DNA of 64,000 nucleotides from Kutzneria buriramensis (GTDB lineage Bacteria; Actinomycetota; Actinomycetes; Mycobacteriales; Pseudonocardiaceae). The notes under the pieces were generated by a model. The model was given only the letters and a program-made list of their open reading frames with translations. It searched no databases and was not told the origin of the DNA. Below are positions 55,488 through 63,532 of this stretch, piece by piece. Where the stretch lies: positions 124,001-188,000 of the forward strand of contig NZ_QUNO01000015.1 in the NCBI RefSeq assembly GCF_003387475.1, read 5' to 3'. Made by a program: the position numbers and the translations under genes. Position 1 is the first letter of the stretch. Every line of letters starts with the position of its first letter.

Positions 55488-56512
55488 AGCAGGGCCGCCC
55501 GACTCGCGGCGAGCTCCGGATCGGCGAACAGGTCCAGCTCGGCGGCCAGTTCGTAGCATCGGAGCAGGTGCTCGCGGGAACGCGCCGTCTCCAGCCCGCC
55601 GATCATGCTGAAGTGGTCCTGGTGGCCGGCCAGCCAGGCCAGGAACACCACGCCGGTCTTGTAGTACCGGGTCGGGGCCTCGAACACGTGCCGCGCCAAC
55701 GGAACCGTCGGCTCCAACCGCGCCAGGAACCCCTCGGTGTCGCCGGCGTCCAGCCGATCCAGCGCCTGCTTGGCGACGACCGCGAGGGGATCGAAGACGC
55801 CCAGCAGCGCGTCGCTGTGACCGTGCTCGTCGCCGGCGATCAGCCGCGGGTAGTTGAAGTCGTCGCCGGTGTAGCAGCGCACGCCCGCCGGCAGCCGTCG
55901 GCGCAGGGCGATCTCGCGCTTGGCGTCCAGCAGCGAGATCTTCACGCCGTCGATGCGGTCGGCGTTGGCCTCGATCACCGACAGTAACGTCTCGGTGGCC
56001 TCGTCCAGGTCCTCGCTGCCCCAGTACCCGGTCAGCGCCGGGTCGAACATGGGGCCGAGCCAGTGCAGGATCGCCTTGTCCCACAGCTGCGACAGCAGCC
56101 GTCCGTACACCTCGCGGTAGTCGTCGGCGTCCTGTGCCAGCGCCGCCATGTGCCGGCTGGCCATCAGGATCGGCTGCGCGCCCGCGGCCTCCACCACCGC
56201 CAGCTGCTCGGTGTACGCGTCGATGACCTGGTCCAGTTTGACGACCTCGCCGGTCAGCTGGTCGGTGCCCGCGCCGGCGGCGATCACGCCGCCCTCCCCG
56301 CACGCCTCGGCGGCGCTGCGCCGGATCAACTCGGCCGCGGTCGTCCAGTCCAGGCCCATGCCGCGCTGCGCGGTGTCCATCGCCTCGGCGACGCCGAAGC
56401 CCAGTCGCCACAGGTGTCGGCGGAACGCCAGCGTGCTGTCCCAGTCGACCTTGTTGTTGTCGTCGGGGTCGGCGACGACGTGCGCGGCGGCGAAGAACGT
56501 CCGGCTGCTCAC
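55484..56512 (-). CDS. DUF993 family, dihydrodipicolinate synthase-like TIM-barrel protein
   Basis: 342 residues. Recognised by order and context: STLAFRRHLWRLGFGVAEAM, AMDTAQRGMGLDW, ITLD-like YWGSEDLDEATETLLSVIE, DGVKISLLDAKREIALRRRLP with a Lys at the Schiff-base-like position of aldolases, and CYTGDDFNYPRLIAGD. Family function is unknown, but it is regularly found between a Gfo/Idh/MocA oxidoreductase and a sugar isomerase as here. GTG 56512 overlaps the oxidoreductase stop. Confidence 0.85.
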   Translation of the reverse strand: MSSRTFFAAAHVVADPDDNNKVDWDSTLAFRRHLWRLGFGVAEAMDTAQRGMGLDWTTAAELIRRSAAEACGEGGVIAAGAGTDQLTGEVVKLDQVIDAYTEQLAVVEAAGAQPILMASRHMAALAQDADDYREVYGRLLSQLWDKAILHWLGPMFDPALTGYWGSEDLDEATETLLSVIEANADRIDGVKISLLDAKREIALRRRLPAGVRCYTGDDFNYPRLIAGDEHGHSDALLGVFDPLAVVAKQALDRLDAGDTEGFLARLEPTVPLARHVFEAPTRYYKTGVVFLAWLAGHQDHFSMIGGLETARSREHLLRCYELAAELDLFADPELAASRAALL

Positions 56513-57660
56513 AGCGTCAGCTCCGGCACCTCGACGCGCCGGCCCTCGGCCGCCGACCGCAGGCCCAACTCCGCCAGCTGCACGCCCCGCGCGCCGGCGA
56601 GAAGGTCCCACTGCCACGGTTCGTCCAGCACCACGTGCCGCAAGAACAACTCCCACTGCTCCTTGAAGCCGTTGTCGAACTCGGTGTTGTCCGGGACCTC
56701 CTGCCACTGCGCGCGGAAGTCCACCGGCGACGGGAGATCCGGGTTCCACACCGCCTTCGGCGTGATCGACCGGTGCTGCACGCGGCAGTGCCGCAGCCCG
56801 GCCACGGCGCTGCCCTCGGTTCCGTCCACATGGAACTCGACGAGCTCGTCCCGGTTGACGCGTGTGGCCCAGGAGGAGTTGATCTGCGCCACGATTCCGC
56901 CGTCCAGCTCGAAAATCCCGTACGCGGCGTCGTCGGCGGTGGCGGCGTAGGCGTTGCCGTGCTCGTCGACCCGTTCGGGGATGTGGGTCGCGGTAAGCGC
57001 TTGCACGGAGCGGACGGGGCCGAAGATGTCCCGCAACACGTACTGCCAGTGGCAGAACATGTCGAGCACGATGCCGCCGCCGTCCTCGGCGCGGTAGTTC
57101 CAGGACGGGCGCTGCGCCGGCTGCCAGTCGCCCTCGAACACCCAGTAGCCGAACTCGCCGCGCACGGACAGCACCCGCCCGAAGAAGCCGCCGTCCATCA
57201 GGCGCTTCAGCTTGCGCAGGCCCGGCAGGAACAGTTTGTCCTGCACCACACCGGTTTTCACGCCGGCGGTCGCCGCGGTCCGGGCCAGGTCGAGGGCGTC
57301 CTCCAGCGACTCGGCGGTCGGCTTCTCGCAGTAGACGTGCTTGCCGGCGGCGATCGCCGCGAGCACGCCCTCGCGCCGGGCGGAGGTCACCTGGGCGTCG
57401 AAGTAGACCTCGACGTCCGGTTCGGCCAGCGCCTTGCCCACGTCCGTGGTCCAGCGCTCGATGCCGTGGCGCTCGGCGATGGCCCGGATCCGGTCCTCGT
57501 TGCGGCCGATGAGCACCGGTTCCGGCCAGATCACCGTGCCGTCGGCGACGGCGACGCCGCCCTGCTGGCGGATGGCCAGCACGGAGCGGAGCAGATGCTG
57601 GTTGTAGCCCATCCGCCCGGTCACCCCGTTCATCGCCACGCCGACGGTCCTCCGCGCCAC
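56509..57660 (-). CDS. Gfo/Idh/MocA family oxidoreductase
   Basis: 383 residues. Rossmann start VGVAMNGVTGRMGYNQHL (variant GxxGxxG), DVEVYFDAQVTSARREGV, then GKHVYCEKPTAESLEDA, the EKP motif supplying the catalytic Lys, and GGGIVLDMFCHWQYVL in the substrate region with Asp/His. It oxidises a sugar, inositol or derivative with NAD(P). GTG 57660 follows GGGAGGTG. First gene of the operon oxidoreductase-DUF993-isomerase-LacI. A palindromic AAGCGCTT lies inside the gene at 56995-57002. Confidence 0.9.
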   Translation of the reverse strand: MARRTVGVAMNGVTGRMGYNQHLLRSVLAIRQQGGVAVADGTVIWPEPVLIGRNEDRIRAIAERHGIERWTTDVGKALAEPDVEVYFDAQVTSARREGVLAAIAAGKHVYCEKPTAESLEDALDLARTAATAGVKTGVVQDKLFLPGLRKLKRLMDGGFFGRVLSVRGEFGYWVFEGDWQPAQRPSWNYRAEDGGGIVLDMFCHWQYVLRDIFGPVRSVQALTATHIPERVDEHGNAYAATADDAAYGIFELDGGIVAQINSSWATRVNRDELVEFHVDGTEGSAVAGLRHCRVQHRSITPKAVWNPDLPSPVDFRAQWQEVPDNTEFDNGFKEQWELFLRHVVLDEPWQWDLLAGARGVQLAELGLRSAAEGRRVEVPELTL

Positions 57661-57678
57661 CGCACACCTCCCAGCTGG

Positions 57679-57727
57679 TAGAAAAGCCTTTCTATCGGAG
57701 GCTAGGAGCTGGGAGAGGGGGTGTCAA
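57679..57727 (-). promoter_or_regulatory. Promoter and LacI-type operator of the sugar operon
   Basis: On the minus strand TTGACA (57727-57722), a 17-base spacer and TAGCCT (57704-57699) form a near-consensus promoter. TAGAAAAGCCTTTCTA (57679-57694) has perfect 6-bp arms and covers the expected transcript start, an ideal site for repression by the operon's LacI protein. Confidence 0.7.
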
Positions 57728-57782
57728 CAAAGAGCACCCGCCCGCGACCTCGGAAACGGCGGCAGGCGGCCTTGAGAAGCGC

Positions 57783-59216
57783 TCACCCCTTCGCGGCGGC
57801 CGCCTTCAGCAGCAGGTTCAGCTCGTCGATCAGATACCCCGCCAGGGTGTCGATGTCCGGCACCAGCTCGCGGCACGCGACCAGGCCGAAGTGCAGCTGG
57901 CCGAGGTAGCCGACCAGGGTGATGTTGAGCCCCTGCCCGTCGAGGATCACCGACAGCGGGTACTGCGCCAGCATCCGCGCCCCGGCCAGGTACACCGGCA
58001 CGTTCGGCCCGGGCACGTTGGAGATGGTGATGTTGAACGGCGGCAGCCGGTGCATCATGCCGGTGGCGAACACGACCCGCGCGGCGCGGGCGGTCAGCGC
58101 CGGCGGCGCGAAGTCGGAGATGTCGTCGACCAGGCCCTGGGGGATGACCGCCTGCTGCGCCTTGGCGATCTTCGTCGCCTCGTGCACCACGGCCAGCCGC
58201 TGCTCCGGGTCGTCCAGATTGGTCGGCAGCGCGGCCAGCATCGCCGACACCCGGTTGCCCAGCTTGCCCTTGGCCGCCTCGTCCCGCACCGACACCGGGA
58301 TCATCGCGTTCAGCGCGCTCGCCGGCAGCGCGTCGTGGTCGATCAGCCAGTGCCGCAGCGCCCCGGCGCACATCGCCATCACGACGTCGTTGACCGAGGT
58401 GCCGAAGGCGTTCTTGACCGTCTTGACGTCGGCCAGGCTGACGCTGCGGAACGCGACCCGGCGGTGCGGGGTGATCTTCTTGTTGAACGGGGTGCTCGGC
58501 GCCAGGCCCAGCGTGGTCGGGATGACGCTGCCGTCGCCCCGGTTGAGCCCGAGGATCTCGCCGATGAACGGGCTCACCAGCGGCGCCATCGACGGCACCT
58601 TCTTCACGAACTCGCCGGCCAGCTGCACGGTCTGCACCGGCCGCCAGGCCAGCCGGGCGGCGGCCCGGGCCATCAGCGTCAGCGAGCCGGGCGGCTTGGC
58701 GGCGACGAAGTCCTCGGCGGGCGGCAGCTTCCGGCCCTCGGGCGACAGGTCGAGCAGCACGGTCAGCAGCTCGGCGCCGGACACGCCGTCGATCGCCGCG
58801 TGGTGCACCTTGGTGTAGACGGCGACCATGCCGTCGGCCAGCCCGCTGATCAGGTACATCTCCCACAGCGGCCGCCGCCGGTCCAGCGGGCGGGCGTGCA
58901 GCCGGGCCAGCTGCTCGGTCAGCTGCGCCTGCGATCCCGGCGTCGGCAGCCCGACCTCGCGGATGTGGTACTCGATGTCGAAGTCGGGGTCGTCGATCCA
59001 GTACGGCTGGTCCAGCCCGAGCGGCACCTCCAGCAGCTTGCGGCGCAGCACCGGCACCAGCGGCAGCCGCTGGGCCAGCGTGTCCGTGAGCAACGCCAGG
59101 TCCAGCGGCTTCGGGGCGTCGGCCGGGTCGAGCAGGCAGACACCGCCGACGTGGCCGGTCGAGTTGGTCGTCTCCAGGGCGAGGAAGGCGGCGTCGAGTC
59201 CGGTGAGTTGCTGCAT
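57783..59216 (-). CDS. WS/DGAT acyltransferase (wax ester synthase/diacylglycerol acyltransferase)
   Basis: 477 residues. The catalytic motif is KVHHAAIDGVSG (HHxxxDG, His-His and Asp), with LTGLDAAFLALETTNS at the start, PLWEMYLI before it, and NITISNVPGPNVPVYLAGA plus GYLGQLHFGLVACRELVPD near the end, all hallmarks of the family. It esterifies acyl-CoA to alcohol or diacylglycerol to make storage wax or triacylglycerol. Last gene of an operon with two alpha/beta hydrolases (gap 7 bases). Confidence 0.95.
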   Translation of the reverse strand: MQQLTGLDAAFLALETTNSTGHVGGVCLLDPADAPKPLDLALLTDTLAQRLPLVPVLRRKLLEVPLGLDQPYWIDDPDFDIEYHIREVGLPTPGSQAQLTEQLARLHARPLDRRRPLWEMYLISGLADGMVAVYTKVHHAAIDGVSGAELLTVLLDLSPEGRKLPPAEDFVAAKPPGSLTLMARAAARLAWRPVQTVQLAGEFVKKVPSMAPLVSPFIGEILGLNRGDGSVIPTTLGLAPSTPFNKKITPHRRVAFRSVSLADVKTVKNAFGTSVNDVVMAMCAGALRHWLIDHDALPASALNAMIPVSVRDEAAKGKLGNRVSAMLAALPTNLDDPEQRLAVVHEATKIAKAQQAVIPQGLVDDISDFAPPALTARAARVVFATGMMHRLPPFNITISNVPGPNVPVYLAGARMLAQYPLSVILDGQGLNITLVGYLGQLHFGLVACRELVPDIDTLAGYLIDELNLLLKAAAAKG

Positions 59217-59223
59217 GACACCC

Positions 59224-60150
59224 TCACTTTCCGGCGGTGGTCGGGGTCCGGGCGAGCCAGTCCGTCACGGCGTTGACGACCGCCGCGGGTGTTTCCAGCT
59301 GTGGCGTGTGGCCGACATCGGTCATGAACGCCGTGTCCCAGTGAGGATTGGCCTTGGCGACGGCGCGGGCGAGGGTGATCGGCACGAGTCGGTCGGCGTC
59401 GCCGCTGATCAGCAGCACCGGTGGTTTGAGGCCCGCCATGATGTCGCGGTAGCGGTCCGGCCGCGCCAGGAACCGCATGAGCGAACGGGTCGCGCCCAGG
59501 AAGGACTCCTCCTTGCGCGGGATCTCGCGGCGCTGGTCGGTCAGCGCGACCGAGGCGTCCATCAGCTTCGGGTCGAGCCGGCTCGGATCCGCGAAGCAGA
59601 GCTCGTTCATGCGCCGCACCAGTTGCCGCGAGGACAGCCGGTTCTGCGCGAACCGCATGTACAGCTCGCCGATGCCGGGCGTCATGTACGTCATGAACAT
59701 GGCCGCCACCCGCAGGTCCGGGCGGATCGTCGCCGGCGGCAGCGCGGGGTCGACCAGCACCAGGCCGGCGACGCTGTGCGGGCTGTTGTGCGCCTGCAGC
59801 ACGGAGATCACGCCGCCCATCGAGTTGCCGACGAGCACCGCCGGCCCGCCGACGACTTCCCGTATGAAGGCGTCGACCAGGCTCACGTTGGACCGGATCG
59901 ACGTGCTGCGCGGGGCGCCCGGCGTCATGCCGAAGCCGCGCAGGTCCAGCGCCACCGCCCGGCGGCCCTTGGCCAGCGCCGTGCCGACCAGCGCCCAGTT
60001 CAGGTGCGAGCCGCCGAGCCCGTGCACGAACACGATCGGTGCGCCGTCGCCCTCGCCGCCGAAGTCGATCCAGTGCACCGGGCCGCCGAGGTCGCTGACC
60101 CAGCCGCTCGCGCCCCACGGCTCGGCGAACGTCCACGGCGCCGCCTTCAT
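59224..60150 (-). CDS. Alpha/beta hydrolase, lipid-operon member
   Basis: 308 residues. Motifs: IVFVHGLGGSHLNWALV (oxyanion HG), ALDLRGFGMTPG, nucleophile Ser in LVGNSMGGVISV, Asp in LLISGDADRLVP and His in TDVGHTPQLETP. The triad is complete. Its ATG overlaps the stop of the next hydrolase (ATGA). The link with WS/DGAT suggests hydrolysis of acyl glycerols, wax or acyl-CoA. Confidence 0.9.
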   Translation of the reverse strand: MKAAPWTFAEPWGASGWVSDLGGPVHWIDFGGEGDGAPIVFVHGLGGSHLNWALVGTALAKGRRAVALDLRGFGMTPGAPRSTSIRSNVSLVDAFIREVVGGPAVLVGNSMGGVISVLQAHNSPHSVAGLVLVDPALPPATIRPDLRVAAMFMTYMTPGIGELYMRFAQNRLSSRQLVRRMNELCFADPSRLDPKLMDASVALTDQRREIPRKEESFLGATRSLMRFLARPDRYRDIMAGLKPPVLLISGDADRLVPITLARAVAKANPHWDTAFMTDVGHTPQLETPAAVVNAVTDWLARTPTTAGK

Positions 60151-60938
60151 CGCGCGGCCGGGTAGAAGGCGCGCGCCCAGCCGGTCGGCCGGAACGGCCG
60201 CCAGCGTTCGACCGGCTGGGCCAGGCGGTCGGCGATGGACCACAGCGTCGCCGGGTCCACGCCGAAGCCGAGATGACCGCAGGTGACCTCGATGTTCTCC
60301 CGGTCGGCGCCGGGTGTCTGCATGCACGCCCGCCAGTCGACGATGCCGTCGCAGCGGGAGTAGATCGCGGTGGAGGGCACCGGAATCGGCAGGCCGAGCC
60401 GCTCGCGGCCGGGCACCCGCTCGGGGCTCGCATGCTTGCGGGAGCCGCGGCGGAAAGCGGATTCCGCCCGGCTCTGCCGCGGGTCGACCAGCGCGAACGG
60501 GCTGCCCATGGTGATCACCTGGCGTACCAGCTCCGGGTGGTCGCGGGCGAGTTCACGGGCATAGATGCCGCCGAGGCTCCAGCCGATCACCGACACCGGG
60601 CCGCCGGTCTCGGCGGCCAGCCGCCGCAGCAGCAGCGGCATGCCGTCGAGCACGGCGTCGGTCGGGCCGATGTTGCGGCCGAGGCCCCAGCCGCGGGTGG
60701 CGTAGCCGAGCGCGGCGAGGTACCGGCGCAGCGGCTGGTTGCTCGCGTCGTCGGCCAGCAGGCCGGGCAACAGGAGCACGCCGTGGCCGTCGCCTCGCGG
60801 CGCGCGGCGCAGCACCGGGATGGCGAAGGGGAGCGCGCCGAACGTCATCGCCCCGCGCACCGGTTCGCTCAGGAACCAGTGCAACGACGGGCGGTGGACC
60901 GCCGGGGGCCGCGGAACTGCTTGCTGGGCAACAGACAT
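60147..60938 (-). CDS. Alpha/beta hydrolase, lipase-like
   Basis: 263 residues. LLLPGLLADDASNQPLRRYL, GWGLGRNIG, nucleophile Ser in VSVIGWSLGGIYAREL, then ITMGSPFALVD, YSRCDGIVDWRAC (Asp) and VTCGHLGFG (His). This looks like the lipase/esterase type common in triacylglycerol operons of actinomycetes. ATG 60938 follows GAAGGGG; the longer frame starting at 61007 has no support. First gene of the lipid operon. Confidence 0.88.
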   Translation of the reverse strand: MSVAQQAVPRPPAVHRPSLHWFLSEPVRGAMTFGALPFAIPVLRRAPRGDGHGVLLLPGLLADDASNQPLRRYLAALGYATRGWGLGRNIGPTDAVLDGMPLLLRRLAAETGGPVSVIGWSLGGIYARELARDHPELVRQVITMGSPFALVDPRQSRAESAFRRGSRKHASPERVPGRERLGLPIPVPSTAIYSRCDGIVDWRACMQTPGADRENIEVTCGHLGFGVDPATLWSIADRLAQPVERWRPFRPTGWARAFYPAAR

Positions 60939-60956
60939 GGCCGCCCCTTCGCCGTT

Positions 60957-61007
60957 GTTACATTGTGTTAACTCCGCATGGTATGGACCGGTACCGGTAA
61001 CAATCAA
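60957..61007 (-). promoter_or_regulatory. Promoter of the lipid operon with a 12-bp palindrome in the spacer
   Basis: TTGATT (61007-61002), an 18-base spacer and TACCAT (60983-60978) on the minus strand fit a promoter. The spacer contains the perfect palindrome ACCGGTACCGGT (60987-60998). A second dyad, GTTA-N8-TAAC (60957-60972), sits at the expected transcript start. Either could bind a TetR- or FadR-type regulator of fatty-acid genes. Confidence 0.5.
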
Positions 61008-61051
61008 CAGAACTGGGGATCCCGGGCAACTAATGCAGGGCAGATGTGGGG

Positions 61052-62926
61052 TCAGCGATCGCGCATCGTGCTCACGGCCCGTGACACACGGGGGTCGGCC
61101 GTGAACGCCGCGAGATCGACCGGGAACGGGATCCGCCAGTTGGGGTACTCGTCGACGGTGCCCGGCAGATTGGGCTGACGGGTCTCGCCGATCACGTCGT
61201 ACGGGGACGCCAGCACCAGCCGGCAGGGGGTGCCGGCGAGCAGCGCGTGCATCGCGACGATCACGTCCTCCTCGGCGGCGGACTCGTCGAGGTTCAGCAT
61301 CTCCAGCAGCTCGCGGCGCTCCTTGGCGGCGTTGGCGTACTCGGCGTCCACGTCATCGGCGAGGACACCCAGCTCGGCCCGGACCCGCACGTGCTCGCTG
61401 CGGAGGAATCCGGCCGCCGTCGGCAGGTCGTGGGTGCTGACGCTCGCCGTCGCCCGCTCCGGCCAGTCCTGCGGCGGGCGCAGGTTGCCGTGCTCGTCCC
61501 GTTCGAACCAGAGCACCGCCGAGGACAGCATGTTGTTGGCGTGCAACGTTTCCGTGACAACGGGTTCGACCGTGCCGAGGTCCTCGCCGATCACCGCCGC
61601 CCCGGCGCGGTGCGCCTCCAGGGCGAGGATGCCGGTCATCGCCTCGGCGTCGTAGCGGACGTAGGTGCCCCGGCGGGCGTCGCCCGACGGGATCCACCAC
61701 AGCCGCCACAGGCCGGCGATGTGGTCGATGCGCAGGCCGTGCGAGTGCCGGAACACCGCCTGGAGCAGCCGTCGGTACGGCTGGTAGCCGGCCTCGGCCA
61801 GCTTGCGCGGCTGCCACGGCGGCAGCGACCAGTTCTGGCCCTGCTGGTTGAACGCGTCCGGCGGCGCGCCGACCGTCACGCCCGGGGCGAGGACGTCCTG
61901 CAACGCCCAGGCGTCCGCGCCGCCCGGATCGACGCCGACCGGGAGGTCGTGCACGATGCCGATGGTCATGTCCTCGGCCGCCCGGCGCGCGGTTGCCAGC
62001 TGCTCGTCGCAGAGCTCCTGGAGCCAGGCGTGGAAGGACACCCGGGCCGGGTCGGCCTGCTCGCGGACCGCAGGGTTGTCGGGATGGCGCAGCTCCTCGG
62101 GCCACTCGCGGTAGTCCGCGCCGTGCACCTCGGCGAGGGCGCAGTACAGGGCGAAGTCGTCACCCTCCCGGATGGTCTCCGGCTTCAGCAGCTCCAGCGC
62201 CGCGATCTTGGCGTCCCAGACCTGGTCGTAGTCGATGAGCTCGGTCGTCCGGTCCGGCCGGAGCGCGTCCACGGCCGCCTTCGTGGCGTCGTCCGCGTCG
62301 AGGTACGCATTCGTGGCGGTGACCCGCAGGTAGACGGGGTTGGTGTGGCGGCGGCTGGAGGGGGAGTAGGGGGAGGGCTGGACCGGGTGCACGGGCGCCA
62401 CCGCGTGCATCGGGTTCAGCAACACGACCCCCGCCCCGGTGTCCCTCGACCAGGTGACGAAGTCGCTGAGGTCGGCGAGGTCGCCCACGCCCCAGGAGTC
62501 CCGCGAGTGCATCGCGTACATCTGGAGCGCCCAGCCCCAGGTCCGCGGCGGCTCCGGCAGGCTCGCCGGGGCGACGACCAGTGTGATCTCGCGGCCGTCG
62601 GCGATCAGCGTGTGCCAGCCCAGCGGCAGGTCGCCCGGGATCTCGTCGCCGATGTCGAGGGTGTCGCCGTCCTCGGTGCGGACGGTCGCCTGCGCCGGCA
62701 GCTTCCGGGTCCGGCCGGTGCGCAGCACGATCGTCGGCGGCAGGTCGTCGGCGCGAACCTCGGCCAGGGCCTGGCTGATCGCCGCCGGCGAGTCCGCCGC
62801 GACACCGAGCTTGGCCAGCACCGCCACCACCACGTCCGGCTCGACGTCGATGCGGCGGCGCTCGCTGCCCTCGTACCAGGTGGCGACCCCGTGGGCGTCG
62901 GCCAGCTCTACCAGCTGATCATCCAT
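61052..62926 (-). CDS. malQ: 4-alpha-glucanotransferase (amylomaltase)
   Basis: 624 residues of GH77. TWGWALQMYAMHSRDSWGVG, DLADLSDFVTWSRDTGAGVVLLNP, QPSPYSPSSRRHTNPVYLRV, GIVHDLPVGVDPGGADAW, DAFNQQGQNWSLPPW, then HSHGLRIDHIAGLWRLWWIP with the catalytic Asp, VIGEDLGTVEPVV with the catalytic Glu and SVSTHDLPTAAGFL with the transition-state Asp. It transfers alpha-1,4-glucan chains in maltose and glycogen metabolism. ATG 62926 is used; 62935 is an in-frame alternative. Downstream of a DoxX gene by 26 bases. Confidence 0.95.
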   Translation of the reverse strand: MDDQLVELADAHGVATWYEGSERRRIDVEPDVVVAVLAKLGVAADSPAAISQALAEVRADDLPPTIVLRTGRTRKLPAQATVRTEDGDTLDIGDEIPGDLPLGWHTLIADGREITLVVAPASLPEPPRTWGWALQMYAMHSRDSWGVGDLADLSDFVTWSRDTGAGVVLLNPMHAVAPVHPVQPSPYSPSSRRHTNPVYLRVTATNAYLDADDATKAAVDALRPDRTTELIDYDQVWDAKIAALELLKPETIREGDDFALYCALAEVHGADYREWPEELRHPDNPAVREQADPARVSFHAWLQELCDEQLATARRAAEDMTIGIVHDLPVGVDPGGADAWALQDVLAPGVTVGAPPDAFNQQGQNWSLPPWQPRKLAEAGYQPYRRLLQAVFRHSHGLRIDHIAGLWRLWWIPSGDARRGTYVRYDAEAMTGILALEAHRAGAAVIGEDLGTVEPVVTETLHANNMLSSAVLWFERDEHGNLRPPQDWPERATASVSTHDLPTAAGFLRSEHVRVRAELGVLADDVDAEYANAAKERRELLEMLNLDESAAEEDVIVAMHALLAGTPCRLVLASPYDVIGETRQPNLPGTVDEYPNWRIPFPVDLAAFTADPRVSRAVSTMRDR

Positions 62927-62952
62927 GGGGCCCATTCTGTCGGGCTTCGCCG

Positions 62953-63456
62953 TCAGAAGAGCGACGCGACCGCCACCGCCCCGCCTGCGGCCAGGATTAT
63001 CCCGCCGATCGCGAAGCCCAGCGGCTTGCGCCGCCACGCCGTGTGCCGGTCCAGCGCGTACCAGCCGGGGCCGGTCAGCAGCAGCGCGAAGGCGATCACC
63101 GTCAGCGTCAGCTCCAGCTCGAAGCCGGCGCCGTCGGAGAAGCCGCCGGCCCACTTGGCCCGCACCGCGCTGATGCCCACGCCCAGCAGGCCGGCCGCCG
63201 CCAGCGGCGTGAACAGGCCGATCACCAGCAGCGCCGAGCCGGCCACCTCGGTGACCCCGGTCAGCCAGGTCAGGAACTCGATGTTGCGGGTGAACCCGTA
63301 GCCCTGGAGCAGCGAGCCGAACTTCGCCATGCCCGGGCCGCCGAACAGGCCGAACACCTGCATCAGCCCGTGCGCCCCCATCACCACCGCCACCAGCAGC
63401 CGCAGCGCCAGCAGCCCGAAGTCCAGGCCACCGTTCTCGTCCGACCAACGGGACAT
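62953..63456 (-). CDS. DoxX family membrane protein
   Basis: 167 residues, four membrane helices. LLALRLLVAVVMGAHGLMQV, FGGPGMAKFGSLLQGYGF, TGVTEVAGSALLVIGLFTPLAA and LELTLTVIAFALLLTGPG are the DoxX pattern. DoxX proteins are linked to redox or quinone-related membrane functions, but the role here is unknown. GTG at 63465 is an alternative start. Confidence 0.88.
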   Translation of the reverse strand: MSRWSDENGGLDFGLLALRLLVAVVMGAHGLMQVFGLFGGPGMAKFGSLLQGYGFTRNIEFLTWLTGVTEVAGSALLVIGLFTPLAAAGLLGVGISAVRAKWAGGFSDGAGFELELTLTVIAFALLLTGPGWYALDRHTAWRRKPLGFAIGGIILAAGGAVAVASLF

Positions 63457-63483
63457 GCTCGTCACCCCGGACACCCTAGCCAT

Positions 63484-63530
63484 CCCCGCGAGTCGCGCTG
63501 TCGGACACACCGAATGCGCGTTTCGGGCAC
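63484..63530 (+). repeat. Intergenic hairpin repeat, copy C
   Basis: CCCCGCGAGTCGCGC, GGACACACCGAATG, variable loop and TTTCGGGCAC as in copies A and B. It ends two bases before the stop of the minus-strand septum-formation gene. Confidence 0.8.
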
Positions 63531-63532
63531 AT

